A stretch of DNA of 64,000 bases from Farysia itapuensis (Eukaryota > Basidiomycota > Ustilaginomycetes > Ustilaginales > Ustilaginaceae), in contig JALBYC010000005.1 in the NCBI GenBank assembly GCA_023212645.1, positions 186,001-250,000 of the forward strand. Direction: 5' to 3'. The notes below the pieces were generated by a model that was not told the origin of the DNA, did no database searches, and saw only the letters and a program-made list of their open reading frames with translations. The position numbers and the translations under genes are program-made. The stretch's first letter is position 1. Each line of letters opens with the position of its first letter. Below are positions 1 through 9,916 of this stretch, piece by piece.

Positions 1-2929
1 CAAGCGCTTCGTTCAGATCCCGACGTGCGAACTCGTCTCGAAGCGCAACCCGCTCTTCCAGATCTTCTGGGCTGTTTGTGATTGCGTTGACGAGTCCCAT
101 GGCCGCAGTACGATACTCCCATACGATTGCGGTTTCCTCGTCGGTGTCTTCGAGGTCTGATGAACAGTCACTCTCTTGCATATGATCATCGGCCCTACGT
201 GGTCTTAGGCTGTCGACCAAGAACGCAAATCGGAAGCGCTCATCTGCAGCTACTTTGAGCTCAGAGAAGGCGGCGCAGACCTTACGATGACCGGAATCCA
301 GTGACAAGACGCAAAGTGCTGCGAGGACGTCAGCGACCTGCAGTTTCAGCTTGAACGAAGACGAACGTAGGCCGCAAGCAATATAATAGATAAGGTGCGG
401 CTGTTGGAGAACGCAGTCGAAACCGAGTTCAGTGTTCATCAGGGTTCGTAGGCACTTGAGCGTTTCGAGCAAGATTGTATCTGACATGTCCTTTCGCTCT
501 GGCCTCTTGCCCTTGTCTCGGTTGAGGTTCCCGATCAGGCTTTCAGTCTCGACGCGCATGATACGTTCAATGGCATCAAGCCCGTCGGACCGCAGAAAGC
601 TAGCAATCCAAGATAGCTTGGCACTGCTCAGCATCACGCGTAGAGAGAGTAGGTCCTTTACAAGAGCTTTTCTGCTGACTTTGCCATCACGAAGCTTGAC
701 AATTGTGCTTTCAACTGAGTTGTTGTCAGAGTCAACATGCGGACTTCCTGGACCTGCGGAAGAAAAGCCTCCTCCCCACCAGCTACTCCACAGTGTTGAT
801 GCAGCACCGGCGCTGCTGCCGGTGTGGCTCTTTTTGTTTGTGCAGTCATCAACACGAGGATGAGAAGATTCAATTGATCCGGTAGACCCGTTCTCAGATG
901 GCACCGTAGTCCGTCTGGTACTACCGCTGCCCCGGCTAGAAAAGTCGCGGGTGCCGCTGCCAGAAAGACTTCTGCGCGGACTCGAGCCGACTGCTTCCTC
1001 GAGCTCCGTTGCAGCTCCGCTCGTGTCGTTAAGCCCAGTAAAACTCGAAATGCTGAATCGGTTGGACCATCCCCCGGCAAGTGCCGACGCGCGACTCAGT
1101 GTGTCCGCCAAACCTCCGGTGTGAGGAGAGTCTCCACCCTGCTGTGAGACAGACACGCGGGGTTTCGTAGGTGTAGATGCGCGCGCAGTCTCATTCTGAC
1201 GGATGAGAAAGCGCTTGCGTTCATCCGGCAGAGCAAGCATAGCTGTTCGACTAGTGCCCTTGATCCCCAAATCAGTCATCAGTTCTTCGAATCTGGTCAA
1301 GAGTCTTTCAGGCGTGTCCAATTCGTCTACCGTTGGTGAGTCTTGATGCATAGAATGAACGGATGGCGATCTTGACTTGAGACCGACGTCATCTTCGAGT
1401 TCAAGGGGACCGCTTACACTGAATGTCTTTCCGCTCTGACCTACGGTGCTTGCAACACGTCGGGTTGCCTTTTTGGGAGGAGTCTCAGGCAAGTTGACCG
1501 TCTTATCCGCGGATGGAGATGAAGTCGAGGGCTCGCCGCTGCCAATCCAGCCCTCAAACATCCTGCTGAGTCTCGCTGTAGCTGTATGGCTCTGTGGACG
1601 TCCCTTTTTCATCTCATTGACTGGTCCTTGACTACTTTCGGCGAGTGCGTTCTTCGGCTGTGACGGTCCAGAATCGGCTGTATCGCCCAAGAGATCAGTC
1701 GAAGATAAATCTCGTAAGGCCGCAGAGGATACTTTGCCTTTCAATGTGCGACTGAGCGCTTCTTCGCTGTCTTCAAATGTTGAAGGGTCGGAGGAGGTGT
1801 GGATGTCTGATACGGACAAGGTATCAGGTTCAGCATTGCCCATCGCCGGCAACCCTTGTTTTTGAGTCGATGTCGTGTTGCTGGAAGGAGGCGATGCTTT
1901 GGAGGCCTTGCCGGTACTCGCAGCATTCCAGAGACTGAGCATACCGCTCGTTGCATTAGAGGTCATTTTTGGTGATACTTGCTGACCTGAACCAGAGGTG
2001 GCTTTTACTGGACTGCGCGCGCCGCGACGTGCGTGCTTCGAAAAGCCTTGAGCCACCGTGCCGAGCTTGGCTAGCCAGCTTGCGCTGAGCGTAAACAACA
2101 GAGCTGCTTCTGCATTCTTGAAAGCAGCCACTATTCGAGGTAAGGAAGCCATGTCGAACAGAGGCGGTGGAGGTGGCATGGGGGCAGGCGATGCGGCCGA
2201 AGTCGAGGGAAGAGCAGTTAGTGCGTAGATCACTCGCGCCGACTTGCTGCCTTGAAGGACCACTCGTCGAATTCCCATCTCTTCGCATACAGCCTCGATC
2301 ACCTCGGCGACGGTGGTTCCAATGCCATTGGCTCCAGAGCTCGATACATCAGCAGGTAAGTACCACACCATATGATCCCACCCATCGTATATTTCGGGGA
2401 CATGGGCAAAGCGTAAACGTACACTCAAGCCTGGCGCACCGCACACAAGTCTGATCCTCGGTGTATGTAGATGTGACGACAAAAGAAAGTCGGAGAATGC
2501 CGTTGGCGATGTGACGACCTGTTTGTTTGACATTTGGTCATCTTCGCTTTTGTGCAAAGCAACTGACACAGATCGGAGGTGAGCGAAGACGCTCGTCTGT
2601 AACGGTAAGATGCCCTCTGTGATTGCTTCGAGTTCTTCTCGTTGCCATTCGTAGTTGGGCTGAGTTGACTGTACGGCCTGTATTCCCCAAAGTTGACCGT
2701 GCTGGTCAATTAGCCAGTTCTTGGAGAATTCAAGCGAGTCCCTCGATGACGAGGTCCAAGGCTGGAAGTGAGCGCCAAAGACTTTGGTCAGGCTGTTGGC
2801 ATTGTTAGCATCATTGAAGAGAGTTATCAAAAGGTCCTGAACCGTCGTAGCAGCCGTTGAGGGAACAGAAGCGGACAGTATAGACGAGTTGTCCGGCAGC
2901 AGTACCTGCACGAGGTCTCTTCCCGACAT
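1..2929 (-). CDS. Formin (diaphanous-related), N-terminal part; cut by the window start
   Basis: The reading frame stays open on the minus strand from 2929 down to base 1, about 976 residues, so the FH1, FH2 and DAD regions lie outside the window. From about residue 540 it shows a formin GBD/FH3 region: a segment with LLTRFEELMTDLGI, an Arg/Pro-containing stretch with LPDERKRFLI, then helical repeats and a terminal LVNAIT...PEDLEERVALRDEF pattern typical of Drf_FH3. Formins nucleate actin cables and are switched on when Rho GTPase binds the GBD. Residues 170-235 may form a ubiquitin-like/RA-like fold; this is inference. The frame continues upstream of the ATG at 2929 for about 55 codons without another ATG, with a possible splice acceptor near 3084, so a short 5' exon may be missing. 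The middle (residues 250-530) is Ser/Thr-rich linker. Confidence 0.8.
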   Translation of the reverse strand, partial: MSGRDLVQVLLPDNSSILSASVPSTAATTVQDLLITLFNDANNANSLTKVFGAHFQPWTSSSRDSLEFSKNWLIDQHGQLWGIQAVQSTQPNYEWQREELEAITEGILPLQTSVFAHLRSVSVALHKSEDDQMSNKQVVTSPTAFSDFLLSSHLHTPRIRLVCGAPGLSVRLRFAHVPEIYDGWDHMVWYLPADVSSSGANGIGTTVAEVIEAVCEEMGIRRVVLQGSKSARVIYALTALPSTSAASPAPMPPPPPLFDMASLPRIVAAFKNAEAALLFTLSASWLAKLGTVAQGFSKHARRGARSPVKATSGSGQQVSPKMTSNATSGMLSLWNAASTGKASKASPPSSNTTSTQKQGLPAMGNAEPDTLSVSDIHTSSDPSTFEDSEEALSRTLKGKVSSAALRDLSSTDLLGDTADSGPSQPKNALAESSQGPVNEMKKGRPQSHTATARLSRMFEGWIGSGEPSTSSPSADKTVNLPETPPKKATRRVASTVGQSGKTFSVSGPLELEDDVGLKSRSPSVHSMHQDSPTVDELDTPERLLTRFEELMTDLGIKGTSRTAMLALPDERKRFLIRQNETARASTPTKPRVSVSQQGGDSPHTGGLADTLSRASALAGGWSNRFSISSFTGLNDTSGAATELEEAVGSSPRRSLSGSGTRDFSSRGSGSTRRTTVPSENGSTGSIESSHPRVDDCTNKKSHTGSSAGAASTLWSSWWGGGFSSAGPGSPHVDSDNNSVESTIVKLRDGKVSRKALVKDLLSLRVMLSSAKLSWIASFLRSDGLDAIERIMRVETESLIGNLNRDKGKRPERKDMSDTILLETLKCLRTLMNTELGFDCVLQQPHLIYYIACGLRSSSFKLKLQVADVLAALCVLSLDSGHRKVCAAFSELKVAADERFRFAFLVDSLRPRRADDHMQESDCSSDLEDTDEETAIVWEYRTAAMGLVNAITNSPEDLEERVALRDEFARRDLNEAL

Positions 2930-3653
2930 GATGGCGCCGAAAGGAAGAGTTACGCCAAGAACATGCCCGTTCCAGGAGGTTGCGTGCTCGTGAGGGGTAC
3001 AAGTGTTGTTAGGCGAAGGGCTTGACGTGGTAGCAGCTAGCAGCAGGATTGTGGAAGCGGTATGCCCATTGTCAAGTGTGAGTGTCGCTGTATCAAAATG
3101 CACTTCGAAGTCACAGTGTTATTTCCCAAGTCGCACAATCACATTTCAACGCGCCAATTTCTGAACACGCGATTGTGATTTATGGATCTCGTTTTTTGCG
3201 AGTCAAGGGTGCGAGTGACTCACATGACTCAACTCACACATGCACACACACTGCCTATTGCAGTCCAAATAGTGAATGCCATAACGCTATAGAAGGACTG
3301 ACGCAGCACGAACGGAAGGCTCGCGCGTTGACGACATGCGGTGCTAACATCAGCGTATGGTATATATCTGCACACAGTCACCGTGATCTCGGATTCTGTG
3401 ATTCGATGTGCACATGTGCTCACGCGCCCCTGTCTCAATTTGAACTCACAGTTGTGAGTCTCAGTGACTCACACTTATGACTGTGACTGACTAGTCAATT
3501 TTCAAGGGTGGCTTCACTTTCGTACGAAAAAAAGACCAGTCTTCACGTGATTACTGAAATTGGTGTATGTCCTGACTCCTGGCTTCCTGAGCAAGAAGAT
3601 TTATCAATCTTCCTGTGGTACGTCGCATCCTGTCTACGACCCTCTTTACCGCG
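2930..3653. other. Divergent intergenic region (formin / mS23) with clustered TGACTCA motifs
   Basis: No convincing gene is seen. It lies between the formin start and the oppositely oriented mS23 gene. Its right half holds three exact TGACTCA heptamers (3216-3222, 3225-3231, 3465-3471), the consensus bound by Gcn4/AP-1-type bZIP factors, plus a perfect 8-bp inverted repeat (TGTGAGTC / GACTCACA) at 3453-3473. Its left end may hold an unrecognised first exon of the formin. Confidence 0.6.
3453..3473. repeat. Inverted repeat TGTGAGTC-N5-GACTCACA
   Basis: Perfect 8-bp arms at 3453-3460 and 3466-3473 are separated by five bases, and a TGACTCA heptamer overlaps the right arm. Similar TGTGAGTC/CACAGTGA strings recur in other gaps of this window (about 7180-7215, 13419-13438 and 45400-45470), so it may belong to a dispersed low-copy repeat rather than being a dedicated operator. 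Confidence 0.6.
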
Positions 3654-4697
3654 ATGCCTCGAAAAATAGCGACACAGGTAGCTCAGACTGTGTCGAGACT
3701 TCTCGAGACAGGTCTGATCAAGCGACCGCCCGTATGGTACGATGCTGTTCTCAACCATCCGCCCACAACGGTGCCCCCGCCCCAGCATATCGTCCGACCA
3801 GACGAGGACTTACCGCCAGCACTAAGATCCGGGGGAAAGCTAGTCAACGCATGGCTGAAGAACAAGTCATCACCTGAAGATCAGCGAAGAGATCGGATGA
3901 ATTCGAAGAAGAGAGCCAAGATCCTTGCGCCTTCTATGCAACCGAAGCCCATCGTCTATGACCAAGATAGAGTTCGTCAGCAATTCTTCCGTGATCATCC
4001 CTGGGAAGCGTACAGGCCGACCACTCTTGTGGAGTTGGACGCGGAACTTTCAACCGAACCTCGGGCTAATGGTGATCCAAAGCGACTGCGTTCCTATGGA
4101 CGCAAGCCGAGTGTAGAAGATTTTGTTGCCTGCACGATCGCAGCTCACAAGGGCGGCCAGTTGTCGCTTTCACAAGCATATCACAACACGCTTTCGGCGT
4201 ATCATGGGCTCAAAGCCGAACATGAGCACGCCTCACGATATGCTGTCTTGGAAGCCCAGCACTATGGAGCTGATCTGGGCAAGACCGAAACGCAACGAGG
4301 ATTTGAAAAAGAAAAAAGTCAGCTTGCGTCCTGGGCTGCTTGGGCTTCTGGAGGGTCCGAGGCTACATCCGCTGCTACGCCTACCTCAGCAGGGGCTTCT
4401 TCAGCGCGGGGACCGCGTCGGAAAGTGCACAGAGTGAAATTGATGGAAGACACCTTTACAAAGGGTCAGTCGTACTTCGATGCAGCCAAAGCTTTCCAAG
4501 CAGGCACAGTCTCGCCAGAAAAGCTGGCCGGTACAAAGCCGCAAGCCAATCCGGCCCCTGCAATTGTCTCACATATATCTGGAGTCACCTCTAGGACGGC
4601 TGACGATTTCTTGGGTCTTGCTAAGACTGTCCAGGGCTCAAGCAATGCAAGTATCAGCCACCCTTGGACCCGCGACGCAACTCGCTCTACTAATTAG
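3654..4697 (+). CDS. RSM25: Mitochondrial small-subunit ribosomal protein mS23 (Rsm25 family)
   Basis: Predicted 347 residues. The N-terminus starts MPRKIATQVAQTVSRLLETG and runs into a K-x-P-x-WY segment (KRPPVWYDAVLNHPP). This matches the opening of fungal Rsm25/MRPS23, in which a short helix is followed by a conserved P-x-WY pair. The protein belongs to the mitoribosome 28S/37S small subunit and works in translation of the few mtDNA-encoded respiratory subunits. The first ATG of the frame is at 3654; upstream in-frame codons are not ATG. Residues 230-270 are Ala/Ser-rich and probably a lineage-specific extension. No intron is seen. It is divergent from the formin gene. Confidence 0.85.
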   Translation: MPRKIATQVAQTVSRLLETGLIKRPPVWYDAVLNHPPTTVPPPQHIVRPDEDLPPALRSGGKLVNAWLKNKSSPEDQRRDRMNSKKRAKILAPSMQPKPIVYDQDRVRQQFFRDHPWEAYRPTTLVELDAELSTEPRANGDPKRLRSYGRKPSVEDFVACTIAAHKGGQLSLSQAYHNTLSAYHGLKAEHEHASRYAVLEAQHYGADLGKTETQRGFEKEKSQLASWAAWASGGSEATSAATPTSAGASSARGPRRKVHRVKLMEDTFTKGQSYFDAAKAFQAGTVSPEKLAGTKPQANPAPAIVSHISGVTSRTADDFLGLAKTVQGSSNASISHPWTRDATRSTN

Positions 4698-5565
4698 AGC
4701 ACAACTAAAAAAATGGCTCAGCGATCCAGTCTTGCCTCGTCCGGTGCCTCTTTTTTTTTTTTGTGGCTATCGCGAAGTAATTAACGCGTTTACATCGATG
4801 AAACACCAGCAGTCTTTTGAGCTGACCATGATCATACACGCACGTGATGTACGATGGCCATAGCTACGCGTCGGGCATCTGCCAATGGAGAATGCATGGC
4901 TATGACTTCGGGGCTTGGCGTCGGGGACGCAAATCTGCATGTGCGCAAAGCACAGTAGTCGTGGCTACATGATCGACACGACTTTGTTTTGAATTAAATT
5001 TCTGTTTGGCACTGAGCGGAGCATGCACTCGTGCTACAATTGACCGAGGCCAAGAAAGTCTTGGCGCTCGAAATTCTGGTTTTTTGGCGGAAGCGAGACC
5101 AACACAGAAGTGCGGTGCTACATTCACGATTGCAAAGGCAGTGGGTCCACCACAGGCCCATAATTTGACAAAGTGACAGCATGCACCCACCGGAGAGTGG
5201 GAAACGCGGCGTGCAGCTAGACCATGGGCTTATCGGGTTGTTTTGTCTTCATCGCCTTGCTTGGCTAGCTGTCGGACCCTCCGGCTCGACCCCTGTTTCA
5301 TCTGACTAGCGTCTACCGCGTCATCATGTCAAAGGGGAATGTGCCTTTGCTTGCTTGTCATAAGTCACGACTCAACAACACTGCTTTCCTTTATTATCAC
5401 CATTTCTCAGACAGCCTCTCCTCTACCTCCTTCTCCCTGTCCCCTTCCCACCTCTTTCCTCACTTTGATTCACTGGAATCAAGAGAAGCACGATCTTTAC
5501 CTGATCCAAGAGTTCACGACCTATTGTCACAGTAGTCTGCTTGCATTTCGCTGAATCAAGGCCAA
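4698..5565. other. Intergenic region between mS23 and chitin deacetylase
   Basis: No gene is recognised. A run of 12 T at 4751-4762 lies 54 bp past the mS23 stop. About 5408-5461 is almost pure C/T, the usual pyrimidine-rich stretch ahead of fungal start sites, and probably belongs to the chitin deacetylase promoter or 5' leader. Confidence 0.5.
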
Positions 5566-6999
5566 ATGCAGCTCACTCCGTTTGTTTTTGCAGCCTTAGC
5601 GCTTGCTACTTCCTTGGTCTCTGCTCGTATTGACCGCCGCGGCCTCGTCGATCCTACCGAGCATCCAGCGGGAAAGCTGTTCTCCAAACGGGGCTCGCAC
5701 AATCAAAGTTTTACCAAGAGACAGCTGACTAGAACCAGCAAGAATGGCCTTCCTTATCCGGCAGCAGGTAGCGATCCTCCTCCGCAAAGTTCTTTGCCCC
5801 AGGAATGGATTGATCGATACACGCAGAAGAAGGCAGCCGGTCTTATTCCCAACATCCCAAGATCCATTACCGACCCTGATACTCGGGCTACTGTCTACCC
5901 GTCGGGCACTGACATGACCAACGTTTGCTCATGGACGGTTCAGAAGTGCGATACTGGTGATATCTGGCTGGCTCCAGACAACGCCGTTGCACTGACCTTT
6001 GATGACGGTCCTACTCCTCAGTCTCCTAGCCTGATCAAGTATCTGCAGGACAATGATGCTACGGCTACCCACTTTTTGATTGGCAGCGCAATTGTCTGGA
6101 ACCCCGACGTGATGGACGTCTATGTCAAGGCTGATCCTCCCATGCATCTGGGTGTGCACACCTGGTCCCACACCCTCCAAACAGGCAAGACTGACATGGA
6201 GATCCTCGGTGATCTTGGATGGACAATGCAGATCATCTATGATCTGACTGGAGCTGTGCCCATGTACTGGCGACCTCCGGAGGGTGATGTTGACGCTCGC
6301 GTTCGCGCAATCGCCAAAGAGGTCCTTGGCTTGCAAACTGTCATGTGGAACAAGGATGCGGACGATTGGTGCCTTCGACAAGGAAGCGGGACCGCTCAAC
6401 TCCAGACTTGCACCACCGGTATTGGTGCCACCAAGGCCAGTGTTATCGAGGAAATGACCAGCTGGGCTGACACAAAGAATCGCACCGGCTTCATCTCGCT
6501 CGAGCACGAGACCACCGATCAGGCCATTGACTCCTTCAAAGCTTACCACAAAGAGCTGGTTGCCAACAAGTGGAACTTCGGCGCTGTTCCAGAGCTTCAA
6601 GGTCTCCCTTACTACCAGAATCAATGGAATTTGACCACGAAGAAGGATGTCGTTGACAGCATCCTTCCTGTCCGAACACCCATCGACGTGGTACACTCGG
6701 ATGCTGCGCGAGGCAGCTCTCGAGCGCCCAAGACTGGCTCTTTTGCCAGCCTCGACGGCAGCAGCGCTAGTTCCAGGGCTGCAAGCGCGTCCCGAGCTGG
6801 TAGTTCTTCCAGCACATCAAGCAGTATATCCTCTGCAAACACGAACACTGGCTCCACCTCTACCAGCAGTACCGGCACGTCGGCCGGGTCAAACAACAAC
6901 GTAGCCAGCTCGTCAACTTCCGGAGCCACCAAAATCGGGTCGGGCTTGGTCCTCCTTAGCCTAAGCGGTTTTGCGGCTATTGCGGGCACTTGGCCTTAG
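5566..6999 (+). CDS. Chitin deacetylase, secreted and probably GPI-anchored
   Basis: 477 residues. A hydrophobic signal peptide (residues 1-20, ending VSA) is followed by a propeptide-like region and a NodB polysaccharide deacetylase domain at about 135-330. Visible catalytic motifs are TFDDGP (D146, D147), H-x-x-x-H (H198, H202, metal ligands with the Asp), RPPEGD (R236), WNKDADDW (D264) and SLEHET (H314, probable catalytic acid). The tail from about 385 is Ser/Thr/Ala-rich and ends in a hydrophobic segment typical of a GPI-attachment signal. The enzyme removes acetyl groups from chitin to give chitosan in the wall, which in smut fungi helps morphogenesis and hides chitin from plant receptors (family knowledge). 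Intronless. All expected active-site residues are present, so activity is likely. Confidence 0.92.
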   Translation: MQLTPFVFAALALATSLVSARIDRRGLVDPTEHPAGKLFSKRGSHNQSFTKRQLTRTSKNGLPYPAAGSDPPPQSSLPQEWIDRYTQKKAAGLIPNIPRSITDPDTRATVYPSGTDMTNVCSWTVQKCDTGDIWLAPDNAVALTFDDGPTPQSPSLIKYLQDNDATATHFLIGSAIVWNPDVMDVYVKADPPMHLGVHTWSHTLQTGKTDMEILGDLGWTMQIIYDLTGAVPMYWRPPEGDVDARVRAIAKEVLGLQTVMWNKDADDWCLRQGSGTAQLQTCTTGIGATKASVIEEMTSWADTKNRTGFISLEHETTDQAIDSFKAYHKELVANKWNFGAVPELQGLPYYQNQWNLTTKKDVVDSILPVRTPIDVVHSDAARGSSRAPKTGSFASLDGSSASSRAASASRAGSSSSTSSSISSANTNTGSTSTSSTGTSAGSNNNVASSSTSGATKIGSGLVLLSLSGFAAIAGTWP

Positions 7000-7704
7000 A
7001 AAAGTCCTGTATTTTGGCCAAAGAGTTGGTAGTCCATAGATGAAGAAAAATCCTGAAATGATATTGCATTCCGCTAAAGCTTGTGAGGCACAAGCTTCTC
7101 GTGCACACTGTGCAACCTGTCGCATTGCGCGAAAACGTCAAAATGTAAACGATGCAAATCTGGAATAGGAGATGAATATCAGTCACAGTCACAGACTCAC
7201 AGTGACCAGTGTCCATACTTCTCTCGCATTGCCCGGGACAGCGTTCGCCTCGTGAATTTCGCGGAACGCATTGAGACGCATAAGCGAGTCTGTGTCTTAG
7301 GGTAAGGAGATATCGGCGATTGGCACGCTTTTGCGGTAGACATCCGTTTGATTGCGGGCGTGATTGGTTACCCCGTCGGGATTAAGCGAGGGGATGTCGC
7401 AGTTCCCAAACGAACGTAAGCGAGGGAAGCATTCCCAATTGAAGGATTGGACCCTGAAATGGCATGTGAGTGCTCTTCCGCTGCAGCATGAGCCAACAAC
7501 ATACTTCAGGCGTGCGAAAAATCTCCTTTCAAGGAAAACCGGCCTTTCGGCCTCTCGCATCACATGGCCTACAAACAGGCCTCCTGCTTGCGAAATGCCG
7601 TCTGCATACTTGTCATCAGCGCATGTTGCACTGTGCGCGTGTATATATAAGCATGCGAAACAGGACGTAATCGTTGACGTGCAATCCTGCCTCAAAACAG
7701 TACA
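7000..7704. other. Intergenic region upstream of the catalase-fold gene
   Basis: No gene is recognised. A TGAC/GTCA-rich string at about 7180-7215 (CAGTCACAGTCACAGACTCACAGTGACC) resembles the motifs found at 3210-3480. The right end carries a TATA box for the downstream gene. Confidence 0.5.
7642..7649 (+). promoter_or_regulatory. TATA box of the catalase-fold gene
   Basis: TATATATA followed by AGC lies 63 bp upstream of the ATG at 7705. It is the clearest TATA-like element ahead of any gene here and suits a strongly inducible, stress-type gene. Core promoter function is inferred from position only. Confidence 0.55.
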
Positions 7705-8778
7705 ATGACAAAGACATTCATACGTTGGGATGATCCCGATGTCGAGCAGGGGGCTGGTCCGGAGGAGGATGCTTTCATCAATGAAGTCGGCAAGCAGATC
7801 AACACCGCTCAAACCAGCGTCTGGGAATGTCACCGCTCGGCATTTTCGGGCACACATGTCAAAACGCAAGGTATTGTCAAAGGCAAGATGGAGGTACTTC
7901 AGGGTCTAGACTCTCATTTGTACCAAGGCATGTTTAAGGAACCAGGGGCCACTTATCCTGTGGCTATGCGCTACTCAACAGAAACGACCGATCTGATCGA
8001 CGACCGTGTCCCTCAACCGCGCGGCATTGGCCTCAAGGTGTTTGGTGTCAAAGGTCCCAAGCTCAGGAAAGATGGAAAGGATCCCAACACGCAGGACGTT
8101 GAATTCAATTCAGCTGCTGCTCTGGAGCTGGGAAACGCAAAGACGTGCCGCGATATCATTGCCCTTCGCCTTCAGCACGGTGCGGATACCAAAGGTCTCG
8201 ACGAAGCATTGAAGAAACGCGATGACTACGCTGTTCAAAACAGCCGCAACGAGATTCCGAATGTCCACCTTGTTGCTCAGAATCAGTACTCGCAAGCAGC
8301 CATGCGCTATGGCGACAACGTCGCCAAGTTCCGCCTTCTACCAACATCTGAAGCTCAGAAGCGTGTATCTGACAGGACGGTTGGACCCAACGACAAAGGC
8401 ACTACTGTTCTCAAGGACTGGCTCCAGGAGTACTACAAAGAGACTGCCGCGACTTACGATTTTCAGATCCAATTTCTTGAGAATCTCGATGAGCAGCCAA
8501 TCGAAGATGTTCGAATCCCCTGGGATGACAATAAGTATCCTTTCGTGACGGTGGCTAAGCTTACTTTCCCACCTCAAGAATCTTTCGCACCCAAGCGAGT
8601 CTGCTTCTGGGAGCGCGAAAATCGCTTAGACCCTTGGCATGGATTGGTTGAGCACCAGCCTCTTGGCTCAATCAATCGTTTGCGCAAAGGCGTCTACAAA
8701 GCTTCATCCGCCTTTCGACGCAAGATGAACGGAACCAAGGAAGTCGTCGTCGATGATATTTCGCAGATTCCAGACTGA
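7705..8778 (+). CDS. Catalase-fold heme protein (small catalase-like family)
   Basis: 357 residues, much shorter than classical catalases (about 480-750). Catalase-superfamily features visible are a GTHVKTQGIVKG segment at about residue 50, corresponding to the distal-His region, then RYSTET, RGIGLKVFGVKG, DVEFNSAA and a C-terminal H-x-PLGSINRLRKGVY-x-x-S-x-x-FRR segment where the heme-proximal Tyr is expected. Such single-domain proteins are annotated as catalase-like or catalase-related peroxidases; substrates are mostly unknown. No signal peptide and no C-terminal peroxisomal tripeptide (ends IPD), so a cytosolic location is likely. Intronless, with a strong TATA box. It converges with POP4, with a 106-bp gap. 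Confidence 0.8.
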   Translation: MTKTFIRWDDPDVEQGAGPEEDAFINEVGKQINTAQTSVWECHRSAFSGTHVKTQGIVKGKMEVLQGLDSHLYQGMFKEPGATYPVAMRYSTETTDLIDDRVPQPRGIGLKVFGVKGPKLRKDGKDPNTQDVEFNSAAALELGNAKTCRDIIALRLQHGADTKGLDEALKKRDDYAVQNSRNEIPNVHLVAQNQYSQAAMRYGDNVAKFRLLPTSEAQKRVSDRTVGPNDKGTTVLKDWLQEYYKETAATYDFQIQFLENLDEQPIEDVRIPWDDNKYPFVTVAKLTFPPQESFAPKRVCFWERENRLDPWHGLVEHQPLGSINRLRKGVYKASSAFRRKMNGTKEVVVDDISQIPD

Positions 8779-8884
8779 ACAGCTTTTGTCGCTACGTCAA
8801 CTCCCGCTCCGTGCACCAAGCCCTTCGCGTGACTGTGTACAAGATAAGATGGAAGTGCTGAGGAGAGTGTATATTGAAGAGTTG

Positions 8885-9916
8885 CTAAAAGTCGATCGTG
8901 GGGCGAGCCTTGTACTTTCTGGTGGCTCTTGAAGGAAGTGTGTGTTTCATATGGTTGCCGTGCAGCTCGAATTGCAACTGATGATGACTTTCCGATGTCG
9001 CACCTGGTACTGGTACAAAAATGCTAAAGACCGTATTGTGTTTGGGAATGACACGAATGTTTCTTCCCTGAGCTGCCGAGCGAGGCCGTACAGCGGGGGG
9101 ATGCGCGATCGCCATAATAATGGTATGTTCGGTTTCCTTGACTACCAGCCCTCGCTGAGATACTAGGGATGGATTGGACGACCGTACTACTTCAAGCTCA
9201 GCGCCGCAGAGGTCGGCTTTGATTAAGCTGGCCTGCGCTGCTGTCACATTGCCCGAGGACATCACAGACAGGTTTCGGACGTCGAAGTGTGGATTTGGCA
9301 CGAGAGCTCCCTGGTGGTTCAGGATCACCATATTGAGAAGCTGCTGGACGTAGGAGCACCACAGGCGGTGTAGTGGCCTGATTAGGTCAATAGTGATGTT
9401 GAGGTCGACATCTTCCAGACCCATGTTCCTTCGTTGAGTTCGACTCAGTTGCTTCTGTCGCGCTTTGCAGCGTTTCGTGCCAAGCGTTGCATTCTGTGAT
9501 TCAGTCTCAATCCTCTTGAGCTCCCTTTTAATGCTAGAGAATTGCTTTTGTTTGCCCTTGAGACTTGCATCGAGTTCCTCCGACTTAGAAATGAGAGCCG
9601 AGCCATGCCGGCCTGCTGCTACACGCATGCGTTTTAGCTGTGACAAATCACTCTTGACCCTTCTGCTGCGCTTGCTGAGCTTCTGCGCAGCACGATCTGC
9701 AGCATCTGCATCGCCCGCGCCAGCTCGAGGCCTGGCTCGGTCGAGATTGGTGATTTGAACTCTACGGTCTTGTAGCCTTTCGCGGAAGAACTGAGCGACC
9801 TGAATGTCAGAGTGGGTGGAGTCACTGAGCACAGATCTCAGTAATACGCTTGCTGCTGGAGCACTGCTGGCATTGTCACTCGTGTTGGTGCTCGCGCCAA
9901 CGTCGCTCGTGCTCAT
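8885..9916 (-). CDS. POP4: RNase P / RNase MRP subunit Pop4 (Rpp29)
   Basis: 343 residues from the first ATG at 9916. The C-terminal half carries the Rpp29/Pop4 Sm-like barrel: an LIKADLCGAELEVVRSSNPS segment, GLVVKETEHTIIMA, then IPKHNTVFSI, matching the A-D-hydrophobic-G-A ... G-hydrophobic-V-x-E-T ... IPK-x-x-x-F pattern of the family. The middle (residues 80-170) is basic and probably a coiled or RNA-contacting helix. The protein is part of nuclear RNase P and MRP, which mature tRNA 5' ends and pre-rRNA. The open frame extends 21 codons further upstream without an ATG, so a spliced 5' exon cannot be excluded. Confidence 0.85.
   Translation of the reverse strand: MSTSDVGASTNTSDNASSAPAASVLLRSVLSDSTHSDIQVAQFFRERLQDRRVQITNLDRARPRAGAGDADAADRAAQKLSKRSRRVKSDLSQLKRMRVAAGRHGSALISKSEELDASLKGKQKQFSSIKRELKRIETESQNATLGTKRCKARQKQLSRTQRRNMGLEDVDLNITIDLIRPLHRLWCSYVQQLLNMVILNHQGALVPNPHFDVRNLSVMSSGNVTAAQASLIKADLCGAELEVVRSSNPSLVSQRGLVVKETEHTIIMAIAHPPAVRPRSAAQGRNIRVIPKHNTVFSIFVPVPGATSESHHQLQFELHGNHMKHTLPSRATRKYKARPTIDF

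Noticed and set aside
3082..3480. Open frame of 132 codons in the plus strand over the TGACTCA region.
   Set aside because: It consists of low-complexity Thr/His/Cys produced by the repeats, overlaps an open frame on the other strand and matches nothing.
5929..6696. 255-codon open frame antisense to the chitin deacetylase.
   Set aside because: It mirrors the codon pattern of the sense gene, which has all catalytic motifs; no family match.
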